A stretch of 64,000 nucleotides of DNA from Flavobacteriales bacterium UBA6057 (GTDB lineage Bacteria > Bacteroidota > Bacteroidia > Flavobacteriales_G > Salibacteraceae), in assembly GCA_002428995.1 (NCBI GenBank), contig DIYJ01000005.1, forward strand, positions 1-64,000, read 5' to 3'. The notes beneath the pieces are model-generated. The model had not been told where the DNA came from and searched no databases. It saw only the letters and a list, made by a program, of their open reading frames with translations. Within the stretch, counting starts at the first letter, position 1, and each line of letters opens with the position of its first letter. Both the position numbers and the translations under genes were made by a program. Positions 40,471 to 49,554 of this stretch are shown piece after piece.

Positions 40471-43401
40471 TCACCTTTTCTGCTCATTCGTCTTCGAAAT
40501 CACCACCTGATCGCGAACAACCTGAATCCTGTTCTGCGTATCGCGGTAGCGCAGCTCGAAGGTGTAAACTCCCAGTGGCAGTGGTTTTCCATTCAGCGTT
40601 CCATCCCAGGGGCGATGAGGGTTGTTGGACAAGAACACCTGATTTCCCCATCGATCATGAATCGCCATTTGGAAGCCGTTGGGATTGATCGACTCACCTT
40701 CTATGATAAAGAGGTCGTTTCGGCCATCACCATTTGGCGTGAAGCTGTTGGGGTAATAAAACACCGTCTCGTAGGTGTAGTCCATTTCCTTCACAGCTGT
40801 GTCAGCGCAGCCCTGCGAAGTACGCGCAATCAGTTTGACGGGAACGGGTGCCCATTCATCATAGAACTCGCGCTGAAACTGCTCTGTATCCCACAGCGTG
40901 TCTTGTTGGATCACCCAAAAATGCTCCGCGTGATCTTCGGATTCATTCGTGAATTCGAGTACTGGATCCAGGTTGGTTGGCTGCAAGGGCTGTTGTGTAA
41001 ATGCCGCTTTAGGCTTTTGAAAGATGTTGACCGCACAGGGAACCACTTGCTCGGAGTAACAGCCGAAGTCTGTCCAAACGGATAATCCAATGTCGTAGCA
41101 TCCCACAGCTTGGTAGTTGTGGATGAGCGAGTCGCTTTCATATTCGACCAAGGCAAACCCATCACCCAGGATCCAGTCATAGCGATAGCCCTCCCGATAG
41201 CTGGGGATGGTAATCAGTACATCACTCTCAGCGCAGGCCGTGCGCGGAGAAACGGAAATGCGCGGAGTATGTGGTTTATCGACATACACCATGATCGAAT
41301 CTGTTCCCGGAGCAGAGAGGCAAAGGTCAGAAACTGTCACCTTGTACATGCTGGTGGATCGGGGCGCCACAAACTGAACAGGATAATCTACGGGAACGTG
41401 CTCCCACTCAAACACATACTCTTCTGCCCCATTGTATCCTCCTTTGGAAGAGGCGATCAGCGTGGCCTGTTTGCCTTGACACAGCGAATCATCATCTGCG
41501 CGTATCTCCACGGTGATATCACTGTATCCACCGACCTGGACATACACACTATCGACTTTCGCAGGAGTTCCGCACAGGTCGGTAACGGTGACATGAAACC
41601 ACTCAGAAAGGTCGGGACTGACAGTGATGGTAGGATCAAACCCAAAGCCCTGCCAGACGTAGCTGTAGATGCTATCCCCACCTGTGCCTTCTGCGGTTAG
41701 TTCTAAATCATCATACGGACAGATGGTGTCGATCTCTGAAAAGGTGATTCCGAGGGGCGGTCGCACATTCACCTGAACCATGGCCGTATCGCCAATGCAG
41801 CCGTTGGCATCTGTAGAAGAAACAAAGTAGCTGGTAGAAATGGTAGGTGACACAAAGTTGCTCGCATCAATGGAGAAGGTATTCCCATTCAGAGAATCGA
41901 GGTACCAGACATAGGAAAACGGAGGAGTGCCTCCCGAAGAGGAAGCGCTGATCGGGGTTTGATTACTGATGCAGATGAGTGTGTCCCCGTTGCCGATGGT
42001 TTCAATGGGCTGAGGAATGGTCACGATCACATCCACAGAATCCTGGCAGCCGTTGAAATCCGTCACCATCAGTTCGTTGGTCCCCGCACACAGCGCGCTG
42101 GATGAAGGAGTCGTTTCTCCGCTCGGCCATGCATAGGAATAAGGAGTTGTACCACCCGAAACGGTGACGTCCGCCCCACCCTCACAATTGGTAGAACCAA
42201 AGCAGGTGATGTTGGTAATGTCATCCACTGTGATGGCGAGGGGATCTGGCTGCCCGAGCACCAAGGTTTCTGTGCCTTCGCATCCAACGTCATCAATGAT
42301 GGTCACGGTGTAAGTTCCGGCACATACTCCGGACTTGAAGTCTCCGGTTCCCAAACCGGCAGACCACGCATATTGATAAGGCGATGTGCCACCTACGGGG
42401 CTGGCTGTAAGCGTTCCGGTGCATGCTGAATGGCAATCAGGTTCAACCGAGGCTACCGTCACGTCCACCGTGCCATTGTAATCAAAGTGAAGCGAATCCA
42501 GGGTATCAAGGTTTCCGCAGAGGTCTTCAATGAATCCAGCTCCAGGCTGAATCGCCAGGCTGTAGCTACCTGTGGTGGAAAGCGTTGGAGTGAAGTGAAT
42601 GGTAAACTCTTTTGCATAGTCTGCACCGGAATTGCAAACCGAACTACTCGTGCCGGTGATGGTATACGGTCCTCCCGGCCCAATCAGTGTAAAGTCTCCG
42701 GGTTGCACCGTATTGCATTTCACGTTCTCGGAGAACTCCACCACCAGACTGTCAAAAGGGTCACAGGCAATGGCAGAGGTGATCGTGTCCATGGCCGGAG
42801 GAACATTATCAAACAACGTGGCCGTGGAAGCTGAAAAATCCAGAGAAAAGCCGAACGTGGAATTAGACCAGTTGGATACATATAAGACGTAGGTGTTTCC
42901 TGCTGTTACCGGCAAATCAGCATTCCACTTTGGTCCGTTCAGATTGCCCGGTCCATTGCAATTCCCCACACCTCCATTAGCTGTGGATATCCCAATGTCT
43001 CCATTCACGCCAAACACCCCCCAGTTATTGGAGCTTTCCATAAAGGCTGCCGCACCAAACGTGTTGAGCTGACCGCATGTGGCATTGGTCATGTTATAAA
43101 GAATCCAATCGTAGTCATCATTTGGATCATTAGGGCTGAGCACGAAGCGCAATAGGCCGGAAGTCTGCACGGTGAAGGTGTACCAAATGCCGTTGTTCTC
43201 TACGGTGTAGCACGGTACAATCGCGAGAATCTCATTCAAATAATTGCCATTTCCGCTGTAGGGATAGGGGTCATTTACGGTAATAACATCGCTGCATATT
43301 GGAATCGCACCCAGGCAGTCCTGAGCGGTAGGTGTTTGTGCGACCGCATTCAGGCAGAGCATGATCATCACAAGGAACAGCAAGGGGTGGTTAGCCGACA
43401 T
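40471..43401 (-). CDS. Large surface protein with SprB repeats and type B sorting domain
   Basis: The 976-residue precursor has a signal peptide ending Val-Ala-Gln. Residues 25-190 form a beta-rich unit with paired Cys (Cys-Leu-Gly-Ala-Ile-Pro-Ile-Cys). A CUB/jelly-roll-like section and SprB-type repeats follow (Gly-Gly-Thr-Ser-Pro-Tyr-Gln-Tyr-Ala-Trp, Gly-Gly-Thr-Thr-Pro-Tyr-Ser-Tyr-Ala-Trp). Ig-like units come next, and then a PKD-like unit (Tyr-Asp-Trp-Ile-Leu-Gly-Asp-Gly). The C-terminus is the gliding-motility-associated domain (Phe-Thr-Pro-Asn-Gly-Asp-Gly-Arg-Asn-Asp, Asp-Arg-Trp-Gly-Asn-Gln-Val-Phe, Trp-Asp-Gly). This type B signal sends it through the T9SS. Adhesion is the probable role. 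Confidence 0.93.
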   Translation of the reverse strand: MSANHPLLFLVMIMLCLNAVAQTPTAQDCLGAIPICSDVITVNDPYPYSGNGNYLNEILAIVPCYTVENNGIWYTFTVQTSGLLRFVLSPNDPNDDYDWILYNMTNATCGQLNTFGAAAFMESSNNWGVFGVNGDIGISTANGGVGNCNGPGNLNGPKWNADLPVTAGNTYVLYVSNWSNSTFGFSLDFSASTATLFDNVPPAMDTITSAIACDPFDSLVVEFSENVKCNTVQPGDFTLIGPGGPYTITGTSSSVCNSGADYAKEFTIHFTPTLSTTGSYSLAIQPGAGFIEDLCGNLDTLDSLHFDYNGTVDVTVASVEPDCHSACTGTLTASPVGGTSPYQYAWSAGLGTGDFKSGVCAGTYTVTIIDDVGCEGTETLVLGQPDPLAITVDDITNITCFGSTNCEGGADVTVSGGTTPYSYAWPSGETTPSSSALCAGTNELMVTDFNGCQDSVDVIVTIPQPIETIGNGDTLICISNQTPISASSSGGTPPFSYVWYLDSLNGNTFSIDASNFVSPTISTSYFVSSTDANGCIGDTAMVQVNVRPPLGITFSEIDTICPYDDLELTAEGTGGDSIYSYVWQGFGFDPTITVSPDLSEWFHVTVTDLCGTPAKVDSVYVQVGGYSDITVEIRADDDSLCQGKQATLIASSKGGYNGAEEYVFEWEHVPVDYPVQFVAPRSTSMYKVTVSDLCLSAPGTDSIMVYVDKPHTPRISVSPRTACAESDVLITIPSYREGYRYDWILGDGFALVEYESDSLIHNYQAVGCYDIGLSVWTDFGCYSEQVVPCAVNIFQKPKAAFTQQPLQPTNLDPVLEFTNESEDHAEHFWVIQQDTLWDTEQFQREFYDEWAPVPVKLIARTSQGCADTAVKEMDYTYETVFYYPNSFTPNGDGRNDLFIIEGESINPNGFQMAIHDRWGNQVFLSNNPHRPWDGTLNGKPLPLGVYTFELRYRDTQNRIQVVRDQVVISKTNEQKR

Positions 43402-43879
43402 TCGTCCGAATAATCTTTGGGTTGATCGAAGTTAAATCTATTTCCAGAGACGCGGAATCTCAAAATGGTTTACTCTCGATATGGCGGGCCGCAAAGAAAT
43501 TGATGGGATTTTCATGAAGACTGGACACAGACGAAATAAAACCTAGCAGTGAGAGACACGATCAATGGTTACGCTCCACTTTACAAGTGTTTCCGAGCAA
43601 TTCAGATGTTCAGGAGCCACGAAAAAGTGATGGAGCCTGTTCGAATATTTCGAGGATTCCTATCGAAAAACAAGCATGGCATTCACAGAAATTATTCTTC
43701 AATCAATGAGCCAAACACCATAAAACATGGACAGTTGGAGGGTTCAAACAGCTCCAAAAAACACCAAAAGGCGGCTTTAGCTTTTCCATATACTACCATC
43801 TGTCACATAAGAATCCTGAACCCTCTCCGGTTCTTTGTGTTTCGAACGCCTAATTGCTCAAACAATCAACCGCGTTAAT
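43402..43879. other. 478-bp intergenic region without a convincing gene
   Basis: It lies between the divergent SprB-repeat gene and the Kelch gene. One frame is open (43549-43878), but its residues are not protein-like, it runs into the Kelch signal peptide in another frame, and it has no neighbour support. AT-rich sequence from 43640 on and the run of short T tracts near 43830 fit promoter sequence for the Kelch gene. No hairpin or repeat was seen. Confidence 0.5.
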
Positions 43880-45121
43880 ATGAAACACTTTTTCTCACTC
43901 ACTCTTTTTTCACTTTGTACACTTATCGCTGCGGCCCAGACATGGGAACCGATGGCTCCTATGCCTTCCGGCAGACATCATCCTGTGACTTTCGCATTGG
44001 ACGGTCAAGGTTATTCATTCACAGGATCTGATGCTCTCACCGGTCTTTCCAGCGATGGTTATAAGTACGATCCCGCTTCGGACAGTTGGAGCACCATTGC
44101 CTCGTTTCCAGGAGCGCCACGAAGCTTCGCCATCGGCTACGCTTACAACGGAAAAGGCTACCTCGGCTTTGGCCTCAACAACTTTGGAGCACAGCGGGAT
44201 ATTTGGGAATTTGACCCATCTTCCGAGACTTGGGAATTGGTTACCCTTTGCCCATGTTCACCTCGCAGACACCCAGCCTTCCTCATCAAGGATGACAAAA
44301 TCTACATCGGCCTTGGAGATAATGCCGTTTCCGCTGATCTCAACGATTGGTGGGTATACGACATGAATGCAGATACGTGGACGCAGCTGCAAAGCCTTCC
44401 CGCTTTGGCTCGTCACCATCCGTTCCACTTCATTGCTGATAGCACCATTTATGCTGGCTTTGGTCATGGAGGCCCCGTCATTTATGATGACTGGTACAGC
44501 TATGATCCAGATGCCAACAGCTGGCAAACCATGTCTGACTTCCCAGGAGAAGCACGCGTGGCCGGAACACAATTCGACCACGGTGGCTACGGATACGTAT
44601 TGAGCGGAGATGGTTCTGACCACTGGTTCATGAACCAGGGAGAGTTCTGGCAATACGATGCGGTGGCAGATGCATGGACACAACTTACATCACACCCTGG
44701 CATCAGCCGTTGGGCACCAGGATCGTTCGTGATTGAAGACACTGTGTATTTCATGGGAGGTGAAAACCGCCAAACAGGAAACATTGAATCCAGTGCCTGG
44801 AAATACACCTTGCCAGCGCCACCAGAAGACACTACCAGCACTGACACTACTGTAGTGGACACAATTCCTCCTGCGGGAATCCGAGACATTACGCAAGAGA
44901 ACCTAAAGCTCTTCCCCGTGCCTGCGCAAAATGTGCTGCACGTTCAGTCTGACTTTACGATTGAAAGCATACAGATTGTGAGCATCACCGGTCAGCAGGT
45001 ATTCTACAGACAAGGTCATGTAAGAATGATTGAGGTGAACAGCCTCCCAGCCGGAATCTATGTCGCTCAGATCAGAAGTGAATCTGGCAACGTGCATACG
45101 CTGCGCTGGATGAAACGCTAA
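43880..45121 (+). CDS. Kelch-repeat T9SS protein
   Basis: ATG at 43880 begins a signal peptide ending Ala-Ala-Ala-Gln; an open frame from 43835 is not supported. About five Kelch blades follow (Gly-Arg-His-His-Pro-Val-Thr-Phe-Ala, Gly-Lys-Gly-Tyr-Leu-Gly-Phe-Gly, Trp-Trp-Val-Tyr-Asp, Ala-Gly-Phe-Gly-His-Gly-Gly), giving a six-bladed propeller. A Thr/Asp linker comes next, and then a type A sorting domain (Leu-Lys-Leu-Phe-Pro-Val-Pro-Ala, Leu-Pro-Ala-Gly-Ile-Tyr-Val-Ala). The protein is exported to the surface through the T9SS. The ligand is unknown. Confidence 0.92.
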   Translation: MKHFFSLTLFSLCTLIAAAQTWEPMAPMPSGRHHPVTFALDGQGYSFTGSDALTGLSSDGYKYDPASDSWSTIASFPGAPRSFAIGYAYNGKGYLGFGLNNFGAQRDIWEFDPSSETWELVTLCPCSPRRHPAFLIKDDKIYIGLGDNAVSADLNDWWVYDMNADTWTQLQSLPALARHHPFHFIADSTIYAGFGHGGPVIYDDWYSYDPDANSWQTMSDFPGEARVAGTQFDHGGYGYVLSGDGSDHWFMNQGEFWQYDAVADAWTQLTSHPGISRWAPGSFVIEDTVYFMGGENRQTGNIESSAWKYTLPAPPEDTTSTDTTVVDTIPPAGIRDITQENLKLFPVPAQNVLHVQSDFTIESIQIVSITGQQVFYRQGHVRMIEVNSLPAGIYVAQIRSESGNVHTLRWMKR

Positions 45122-45141
45122 CACAAACAGCAATAAATGGA

Positions 45142-45173
45142 AAAGGCGGCATCAGTTTGATGCCGCCTTTTTT
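45142..45173. terminator. Bidirectional terminator between Kelch and phosphorylase-like genes
   Basis: AAAGGCGGCATCA and TGATGCCGCCTTT pair perfectly around GTT, followed by T residues; A residues precede the stem. It can end the plus-strand Kelch transcript and, read in reverse, the minus-strand transcript ending at 45193. Confidence 0.9.
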
Positions 45174-45192
45174 CGTTTCATTCCAATGGCCT

Positions 45193-46314
45193 TTACGCCC
45201 GCGGAGTGATCGTGAAAGCTGCAACGCCTGCATAACACGCAAGCGCTCCATTGTAGCTGGTATAGAAACCAAAGCTTGAATAAATCTCGCTTGACCATTT
45301 ATCGCGTACATCCTGCGGAATGGCACCTCCCTGCTCGTCAAACACACGAACAACAGGGTCTGAGATGTTGCGGTAAAACGCAAAGGCAATTCCGGCATCC
45401 TTGCAGAGTTTAGCGATGATCGCATCATCCATCTCAAGCACTGCATACTGATCATCGCTTGTTTCAGACAGTGCGATGTAATAAGAATCCGTGGTTTTCA
45501 GCGGCACTTCAGCGCGCAGCTGAATGTTCGGATTACCGAGTTCCTCCGGTGCAATGAACTTGTTCAACAGGTCGGACAATCCATAAGGTTGCGTAAAGGG
45601 ATATTCGGAATGCATGTCCTTCACCATGGATTCCAGCGCTGGGAACGTACAGACCTGATCTAGCTTAAAGAGAAGCCTGCTCTTGACCTGATCATAAAGG
45701 TTTGACTCCGGAAACCACTCCCCTACAACCGTTTCATGATTGTAAGGCGCGTTGTTCTCTGGCAGACTCAAATCCACGTATCCCGCATTGGTCACCACCG
45801 TATCTCCCAGGTAGGAGACGTCATTGCAACCACCGGCAGTTCCTATTGAAATGAAACGCTGTGGATTCACTTCAGCGATGATCTGATTCAGCATCGTGGT
45901 AAGTCCGGGCAAGTATGGGCTATAGGCCAAATGCGCTTCTGAATGAAAGAGCAAAACCTTTAACTGTTCGCCCTTTGCATTATCAATACCGACCATCTGG
46001 TACTCACCCCACAAAGGATAACCACCTCCATCAGGTGCATTCAGCTGATAAGCCAGCCATTTTTTCTCGAACTCACGGTTGTCTGAATAGCGCTCTGTTT
46101 GGCTGTCATAAAACACATGATCGAAAGCCGACCACTCAGCCGTGGTCCAGGTGACAATAAAAACGTCCGCTTCGGGCAGCGGGGCTTTTGGTCCCTGATA
46201 GTCCACCTCAAGGTGAACGGGTGCCGAACGGCCAATGGCAGACCAGTCCACCACTGGCAGCGGAACACTACCAGAAGAAACACTGTCGGAGCGCTTGTTT
46301 GAATATCTAGACAT
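45193..46314 (-). CDS. Nucleoside-phosphorylase-superfamily protein
   Basis: The 373-residue cytoplasmic protein contains the phosphorylase core Phe-Ile-Ser-Ile-Gly-Thr-Ala-Gly-Gly near 145, followed by Leu-Gly-Asp-Thr-Val-Val-Thr-Asn-Ala, and a late Leu-Glu-Met-Asp-Asp motif comparable to the purine-recognition region (Met-Glu-(Met/Ser)). The usual proteins are 230-290 residues. This one has an extra N-terminal 90 residues and a C-terminal extension with Tyr-Asn-Gly-Ala-Leu-Ala-Cys-Tyr-Ala-Gly, so the substrate may not be a simple nucleoside. It lies downstream of the CxxCH lipoprotein at 46435 on the same strand. Phosphorylase-like domains also occur in sensing and defence proteins, but no partner of that type is visible. 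Confidence 0.78.
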   Translation of the reverse strand: MSRYSNKRSDSVSSGSVPLPVVDWSAIGRSAPVHLEVDYQGPKAPLPEADVFIVTWTTAEWSAFDHVFYDSQTERYSDNREFEKKWLAYQLNAPDGGGYPLWGEYQMVGIDNAKGEQLKVLLFHSEAHLAYSPYLPGLTTMLNQIIAEVNPQRFISIGTAGGCNDVSYLGDTVVTNAGYVDLSLPENNAPYNHETVVGEWFPESNLYDQVKSRLLFKLDQVCTFPALESMVKDMHSEYPFTQPYGLSDLLNKFIAPEELGNPNIQLRAEVPLKTTDSYYIALSETSDDQYAVLEMDDAIIAKLCKDAGIAFAFYRNISDPVVRVFDEQGGAIPQDVRDKWSSEIYSSFGFYTSYNGALACYAGVAAFTITPRA

Positions 46315-46324
46315 AGTAAAATGA

Positions 46325-46434
46325 TTAGGTGATTAGAGGATCAGGTAATTAGATGATTAGATAATCAGATTATTGGCAGCGGACACCTTCATCTTCTGAT
46401 CACCTAATCATCTAATTATCTGATCAAAAAAAGC
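46325..46434. repeat. Long imperfect inverted repeat, GATTAG/CTAATC type
   Basis: The left arm 46339-46372 and right arm 46392-46425 match over 34 bases with about five mismatches, forming a large hairpin directly behind the stop of the CxxCH lipoprotein gene. Its units (GATTAGATGATTAG and complements) also occur at 48105-48165, behind the next stop upstream. Confidence 0.75.
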
Positions 46435-47874
46435 TTAATCGGTGCACGGATCTGGTTGTCCGTTCACGTTCCAGTTCGCGTATTGCAGGAAGGCAACCCA
46501 CATCTGCAGAGAGAAATCAAGGTTCAAGGCATCATTGTACTGACCGCTTGGGTATTTCTCTGGCCACTTGTAGGTAGTGAAGTACGCACTGTTGGCTTCA
46601 TCTACTTCCTTGCACAGCGTTGGGAAACCGAAGATCGGTGGGATGTTTGTTCCCATGGTTCCAATCTGACCATTGGGCGGCACAAAGGCTCCACCGTGAC
46701 AAGACATGCAGGAAGACTGCTTGTTGTCTACAGGACCTGCCAGGCGCTTGTAGCAGCCATCGTGCTCATAAATGTTGATCGGTGCCAATACACTCTCATG
46801 AATGGGCATCTCATTTTCTTTGGGTACGGCAGGCCAGCTTTGCCCATCCATGCCCCACTGTAATCCAACGGGAACCATTCGATCCCAGACCGTTCCAGCA
46901 TCTATCGTTCCGTTGTAGGCAAAGGTTCCAAACACCCAATTGGTTGGAGATCGATGATCCACGACCGCTACGTCCATTTGAACTAGGTATACAGGAGCGA
47001 CAGCTCGTTCGCAGGAATACTTCGAAGGACTCAGCTGTACGTGTCGGTTCACTTCCCACTGTGCGGATCCTTCCAGGTAAGGCACATCTTCAGGAGTGGC
47101 AGTGGTAAAAAGCACTTTCACAACCACGGTACCTTCCGGGAATGGAAGTCCCTTCACCTCTACTTGTCCACCTTCGGTAGTGTAGTTAGGCGTTCCTGAT
47201 TGTCCCCAGGCCTGCCCTACTGCATAACCTCCAAAGTCATTGTAGCAGCCCACGGCCCAGGTTTCGAAACCGGCTTCCTCCGAGGTAGCCCCCGCAATGC
47301 TATTTACTCCATGCATGAGACCAGAACCCACAAAATCGCTGATGTGAGCTGTTCGTTCATTGGTGGTTCCGTGAGTGAATTCACGTCCTGTTTTTGGATC
47401 ATACGCCATCCATGGAATGTGATACCACATGGTGTTACCACCGATGTTAGTCTGAAATCCGAGTGCGTTGGGAAGATTAGGGTCTTGTCCCTGACCGACA
47501 TAGTCTTTGATGGACTGGATGTATTCTTCCCACTGTGCATTCCACTGCACCTCATCACTATCGAAGTCTACGTCCATTTGCAACCAGGGGAACATCTCCT
47601 GTGGATTGCCCTCCGGGAGCGAGGTCGGATAGTTGTGACTCAATTCAAAAACAGGCCCAGCCCATCCTGGAGGTGGATCACCCACGGCATTTCGAAACGC
47701 CAGCTCTGAGGCAGGCGGCTTCTCCATTGTTGCTTCAGATTCTTCAGCGGCAGGCTGCTCTTCTGTCTTGGCATCAGAGCCACCACCATCACAGGCGGGC
47801 GTGATTATCATGGCCGTTCCCATGGCACCAATTGCCAAAAAGAAAGCGGCCTTGGTAAGTCGTCTTTTATTCAT
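46435..47874 (-). CDS. CxxCH lipoprotein, second copy
   Basis: ATG at 47874 gives a signal peptide with lipobox Thr-Pro-Ala-Cys followed by Asp; the frame also opens at 47892. After an acidic, Glu-rich linker the protein has about 350 residues with Trp/Tyr-rich strands. A single Cys-Met-Ser-Cys-His motif lies near 400, followed by about 80 residues that include two more Cys. The lipoprotein anchor, the length and the late position of one heme motif parallel the protein at 33727-35190, but sequence similarity is limited to short stretches (Trp-x-Phe-Gly-Thr-Phe against Trp-Ala-Thr-Phe). It probably carries electrons or heme at the outer membrane or periplasm. It is followed by the hairpin repeat at 46325 and then the phosphorylase-like gene. 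Confidence 0.75.
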   Translation of the reverse strand: MNKRRLTKAAFFLAIGAMGTAMIITPACDGGGSDAKTEEQPAAEESEATMEKPPASELAFRNAVGDPPPGWAGPVFELSHNYPTSLPEGNPQEMFPWLQMDVDFDSDEVQWNAQWEEYIQSIKDYVGQGQDPNLPNALGFQTNIGGNTMWYHIPWMAYDPKTGREFTHGTTNERTAHISDFVGSGLMHGVNSIAGATSEEAGFETWAVGCYNDFGGYAVGQAWGQSGTPNYTTEGGQVEVKGLPFPEGTVVVKVLFTTATPEDVPYLEGSAQWEVNRHVQLSPSKYSCERAVAPVYLVQMDVAVVDHRSPTNWVFGTFAYNGTIDAGTVWDRMVPVGLQWGMDGQSWPAVPKENEMPIHESVLAPINIYEHDGCYKRLAGPVDNKQSSCMSCHGGAFVPPNGQIGTMGTNIPPIFGFPTLCKEVDEANSAYFTTYKWPEKYPSGQYNDALNLDFSLQMWVAFLQYANWNVNGQPDPCTD

Positions 47875-48104
47875 AAAGTGAGGATTGAACATCCGCTCAC
47901 AAGCAGGAGTCGACTAACTCGATGAAGTCAACGAATGTGTTAATAGGTTATAATTGGTTGAGACCAAAATAACACTCTTGCTCACATGCGCAAAAACTCA
48001 AACTACCCGCATAAAGACAAAACCAGAGGTGCTTTGATAGAAAACCAGGTTAACACCAAGCCCTAACCACACCCTGAAGCACACAGACTTACCCCTATTC
48101 AAAG

Positions 48105-48165
48105 CGAATCATCTAATAATCTGATCATCTCATCACCTAATTATCCGATTACCTGATTTCTCAAC
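48105..48165. repeat. GATTAG/ATCTAAT-type repeat behind a stop codon
   Basis: Short direct and inverted units (ATCATCTAATAATCTGATCA, CACCTAATTATCCGATTACC) lie directly behind the stop of the 48166-49554 gene. They match the arms of the hairpin at 46325-46434. Confidence 0.65.
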
Positions 48166-49554
48166 TCAATGCTTCAATTGCACTGACATCCCAAACGACA
48201 TCAGATTCACTGCTCCAAAACCCACACCTGAAAGCGGTAGATGCACGTAGGGTTCCAGCAAAACAGCCCACCGCGGATGGATCCTTCTTTGGTAGCCCGC
48301 TGAAAAACTCAGAATGCTGAAGTAATGCATGCTTTCCCATTCGCCACCCCACTCCTGCCTCAACGCGGGGTCTTCCACTTCATAGGAGAACTGATACCGC
48401 TCGGATGCCATCAGGTATGATGATGCTCCGGCCATCACGAAGACAGAGCTTCTCAACTGATCCTGTGGGGTGAAATAATAGCGTAGGTTCACTGGGATGC
48501 CGATCACGCGGCACTCAGCTTCGATGCTTTCAGGTTTGGTTCCATTGGTCCAGAAGCCTTTCTCCACGGTGTAGTCATCCGAAGTAGTTTGATAAGCCTT
48601 CGCTGTATAGCTCACCCCAGCCAACATCGAAAGTCGATCCCGAAGCAAGTACTCCGCTCCAAGGTTTAGTTTCAACCTCGCTGGCCCCGCAGATAGCCTG
48701 GAAGCGCTGCTCCATTCAACACCCGCGCCCGCATAAGCATGCAACCTTCGCATTCCTCGCGTTTTCGCAATGGAATCGGACTGTGCAATATCCGCAAGCT
48801 GTATTTCAGTGCTATCCTTCACCAAGTCTGCTCCCAGCGGCTCTGCAGCTGCGAAGGAATCCGCTCCTTGAGTGGCTAATGAATCAGTCTTTGATATTAA
48901 CGCCACACTTGGTTCCTCGGCTATCACTTCCCCGGTGGATGCAGGTGGTACTGCTTCGGGTATTGAAGACGAATTCTTCTGTTGATCGAATGCACTGGAA
49001 ACTTGAGGTGAAAGCTCTTGTATCAATGGCTCAGGCCTGCTCTCAACTGCGCTCGAAACGGCTCGGTGACTCCAGGATGTATCCTTTGCTGATGTTGGTG
49101 TAGCTTGAAGGTCATTCTTTACTTGTTCCTCAGCTGGTGAAACAGGAAGGTCTTCCAACTGATTTCTTGATGGAATGAAAGGCTTTGCCTCAGCGGCATC
49201 ATTGACCTTATCCTTTTCCGTCACCGCAGCATCTGCATTGCGCAGATGCAACCTCTCATCTTCATGCTTATCAGCTGAAGCGTCAACAGGTGCAGCTTTG
49301 ACCTGCTTTGAACTTGGACCATTGTTAACCTCATCATTCAACTCAAGCAGATTCACACCTATTCCAATAGCGATAAACCCCAATACTCCGAGAGCGCCCT
49401 TCCAGAGCCAGCCGAGGACACGCCTACGGTCCCGGGTATCCAGCATCGACTGGAGCTGATTCCAGTCGTCATCACGCATAGCATGCTGCTCTGCCATTGC
49501 AGCAGTTTGAATCAGGCGTTCAAACTCATCCATATGTTCATTTTCATCCTTCAA
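48166..49554 (-). CDS. Membrane protein: anti-sigma-like N-terminus fused to beta-barrel-like domain
   Basis: The 462-residue protein has a cytoplasmic N-terminus of about 45 residues (Asp-Glu-Phe-Glu-Arg-Leu-Ile-Gln, Asp-Asp-Asp-Trp-Asn-Gln-Leu) that reads like a short anti-sigma domain. One membrane helix near 50-68 and a long, low-complexity Ala/Ser/Pro/Glu periplasmic linker (70-265) follow. The C-terminal 195 residues have alternating strands typical of small outer-membrane barrels (Ala-Tyr-Ala-Gly-Ala-Gly-Val-Glu-Trp, Phe-Ser-Ala-Gly-Tyr-Gln-Arg-Arg). Its ATG overlaps the sigma-factor gene by 11 bp, so the pair is coupled. A protein that spans from sigma factor to outer membrane could report envelope status directly. 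Confidence 0.8.
   Translation of the reverse strand: MKDENEHMDEFERLIQTAAMAEQHAMRDDDWNQLQSMLDTRDRRRVLGWLWKGALGVLGFIAIGIGVNLLELNDEVNNGPSSKQVKAAPVDASADKHEDERLHLRNADAAVTEKDKVNDAAEAKPFIPSRNQLEDLPVSPAEEQVKNDLQATPTSAKDTSWSHRAVSSAVESRPEPLIQELSPQVSSAFDQQKNSSSIPEAVPPASTGEVIAEEPSVALISKTDSLATQGADSFAAAEPLGADLVKDSTEIQLADIAQSDSIAKTRGMRRLHAYAGAGVEWSSASRLSAGPARLKLNLGAEYLLRDRLSMLAGVSYTAKAYQTTSDDYTVEKGFWTNGTKPESIEAECRVIGIPVNLRYYFTPQDQLRSSVFVMAGASSYLMASERYQFSYEVEDPALRQEWGGEWESMHYFSILSFSAGYQRRIHPRWAVLLEPYVHLPLSGVGFGAVNLMSFGMSVQLKH

Noticed and set aside
43549..43878. 109-codon plus-strand frame before the Kelch gene
   Set aside because: No recognisable domain or start signal, and its composition is not protein-like; the Kelch start at 43880 lies in another frame.
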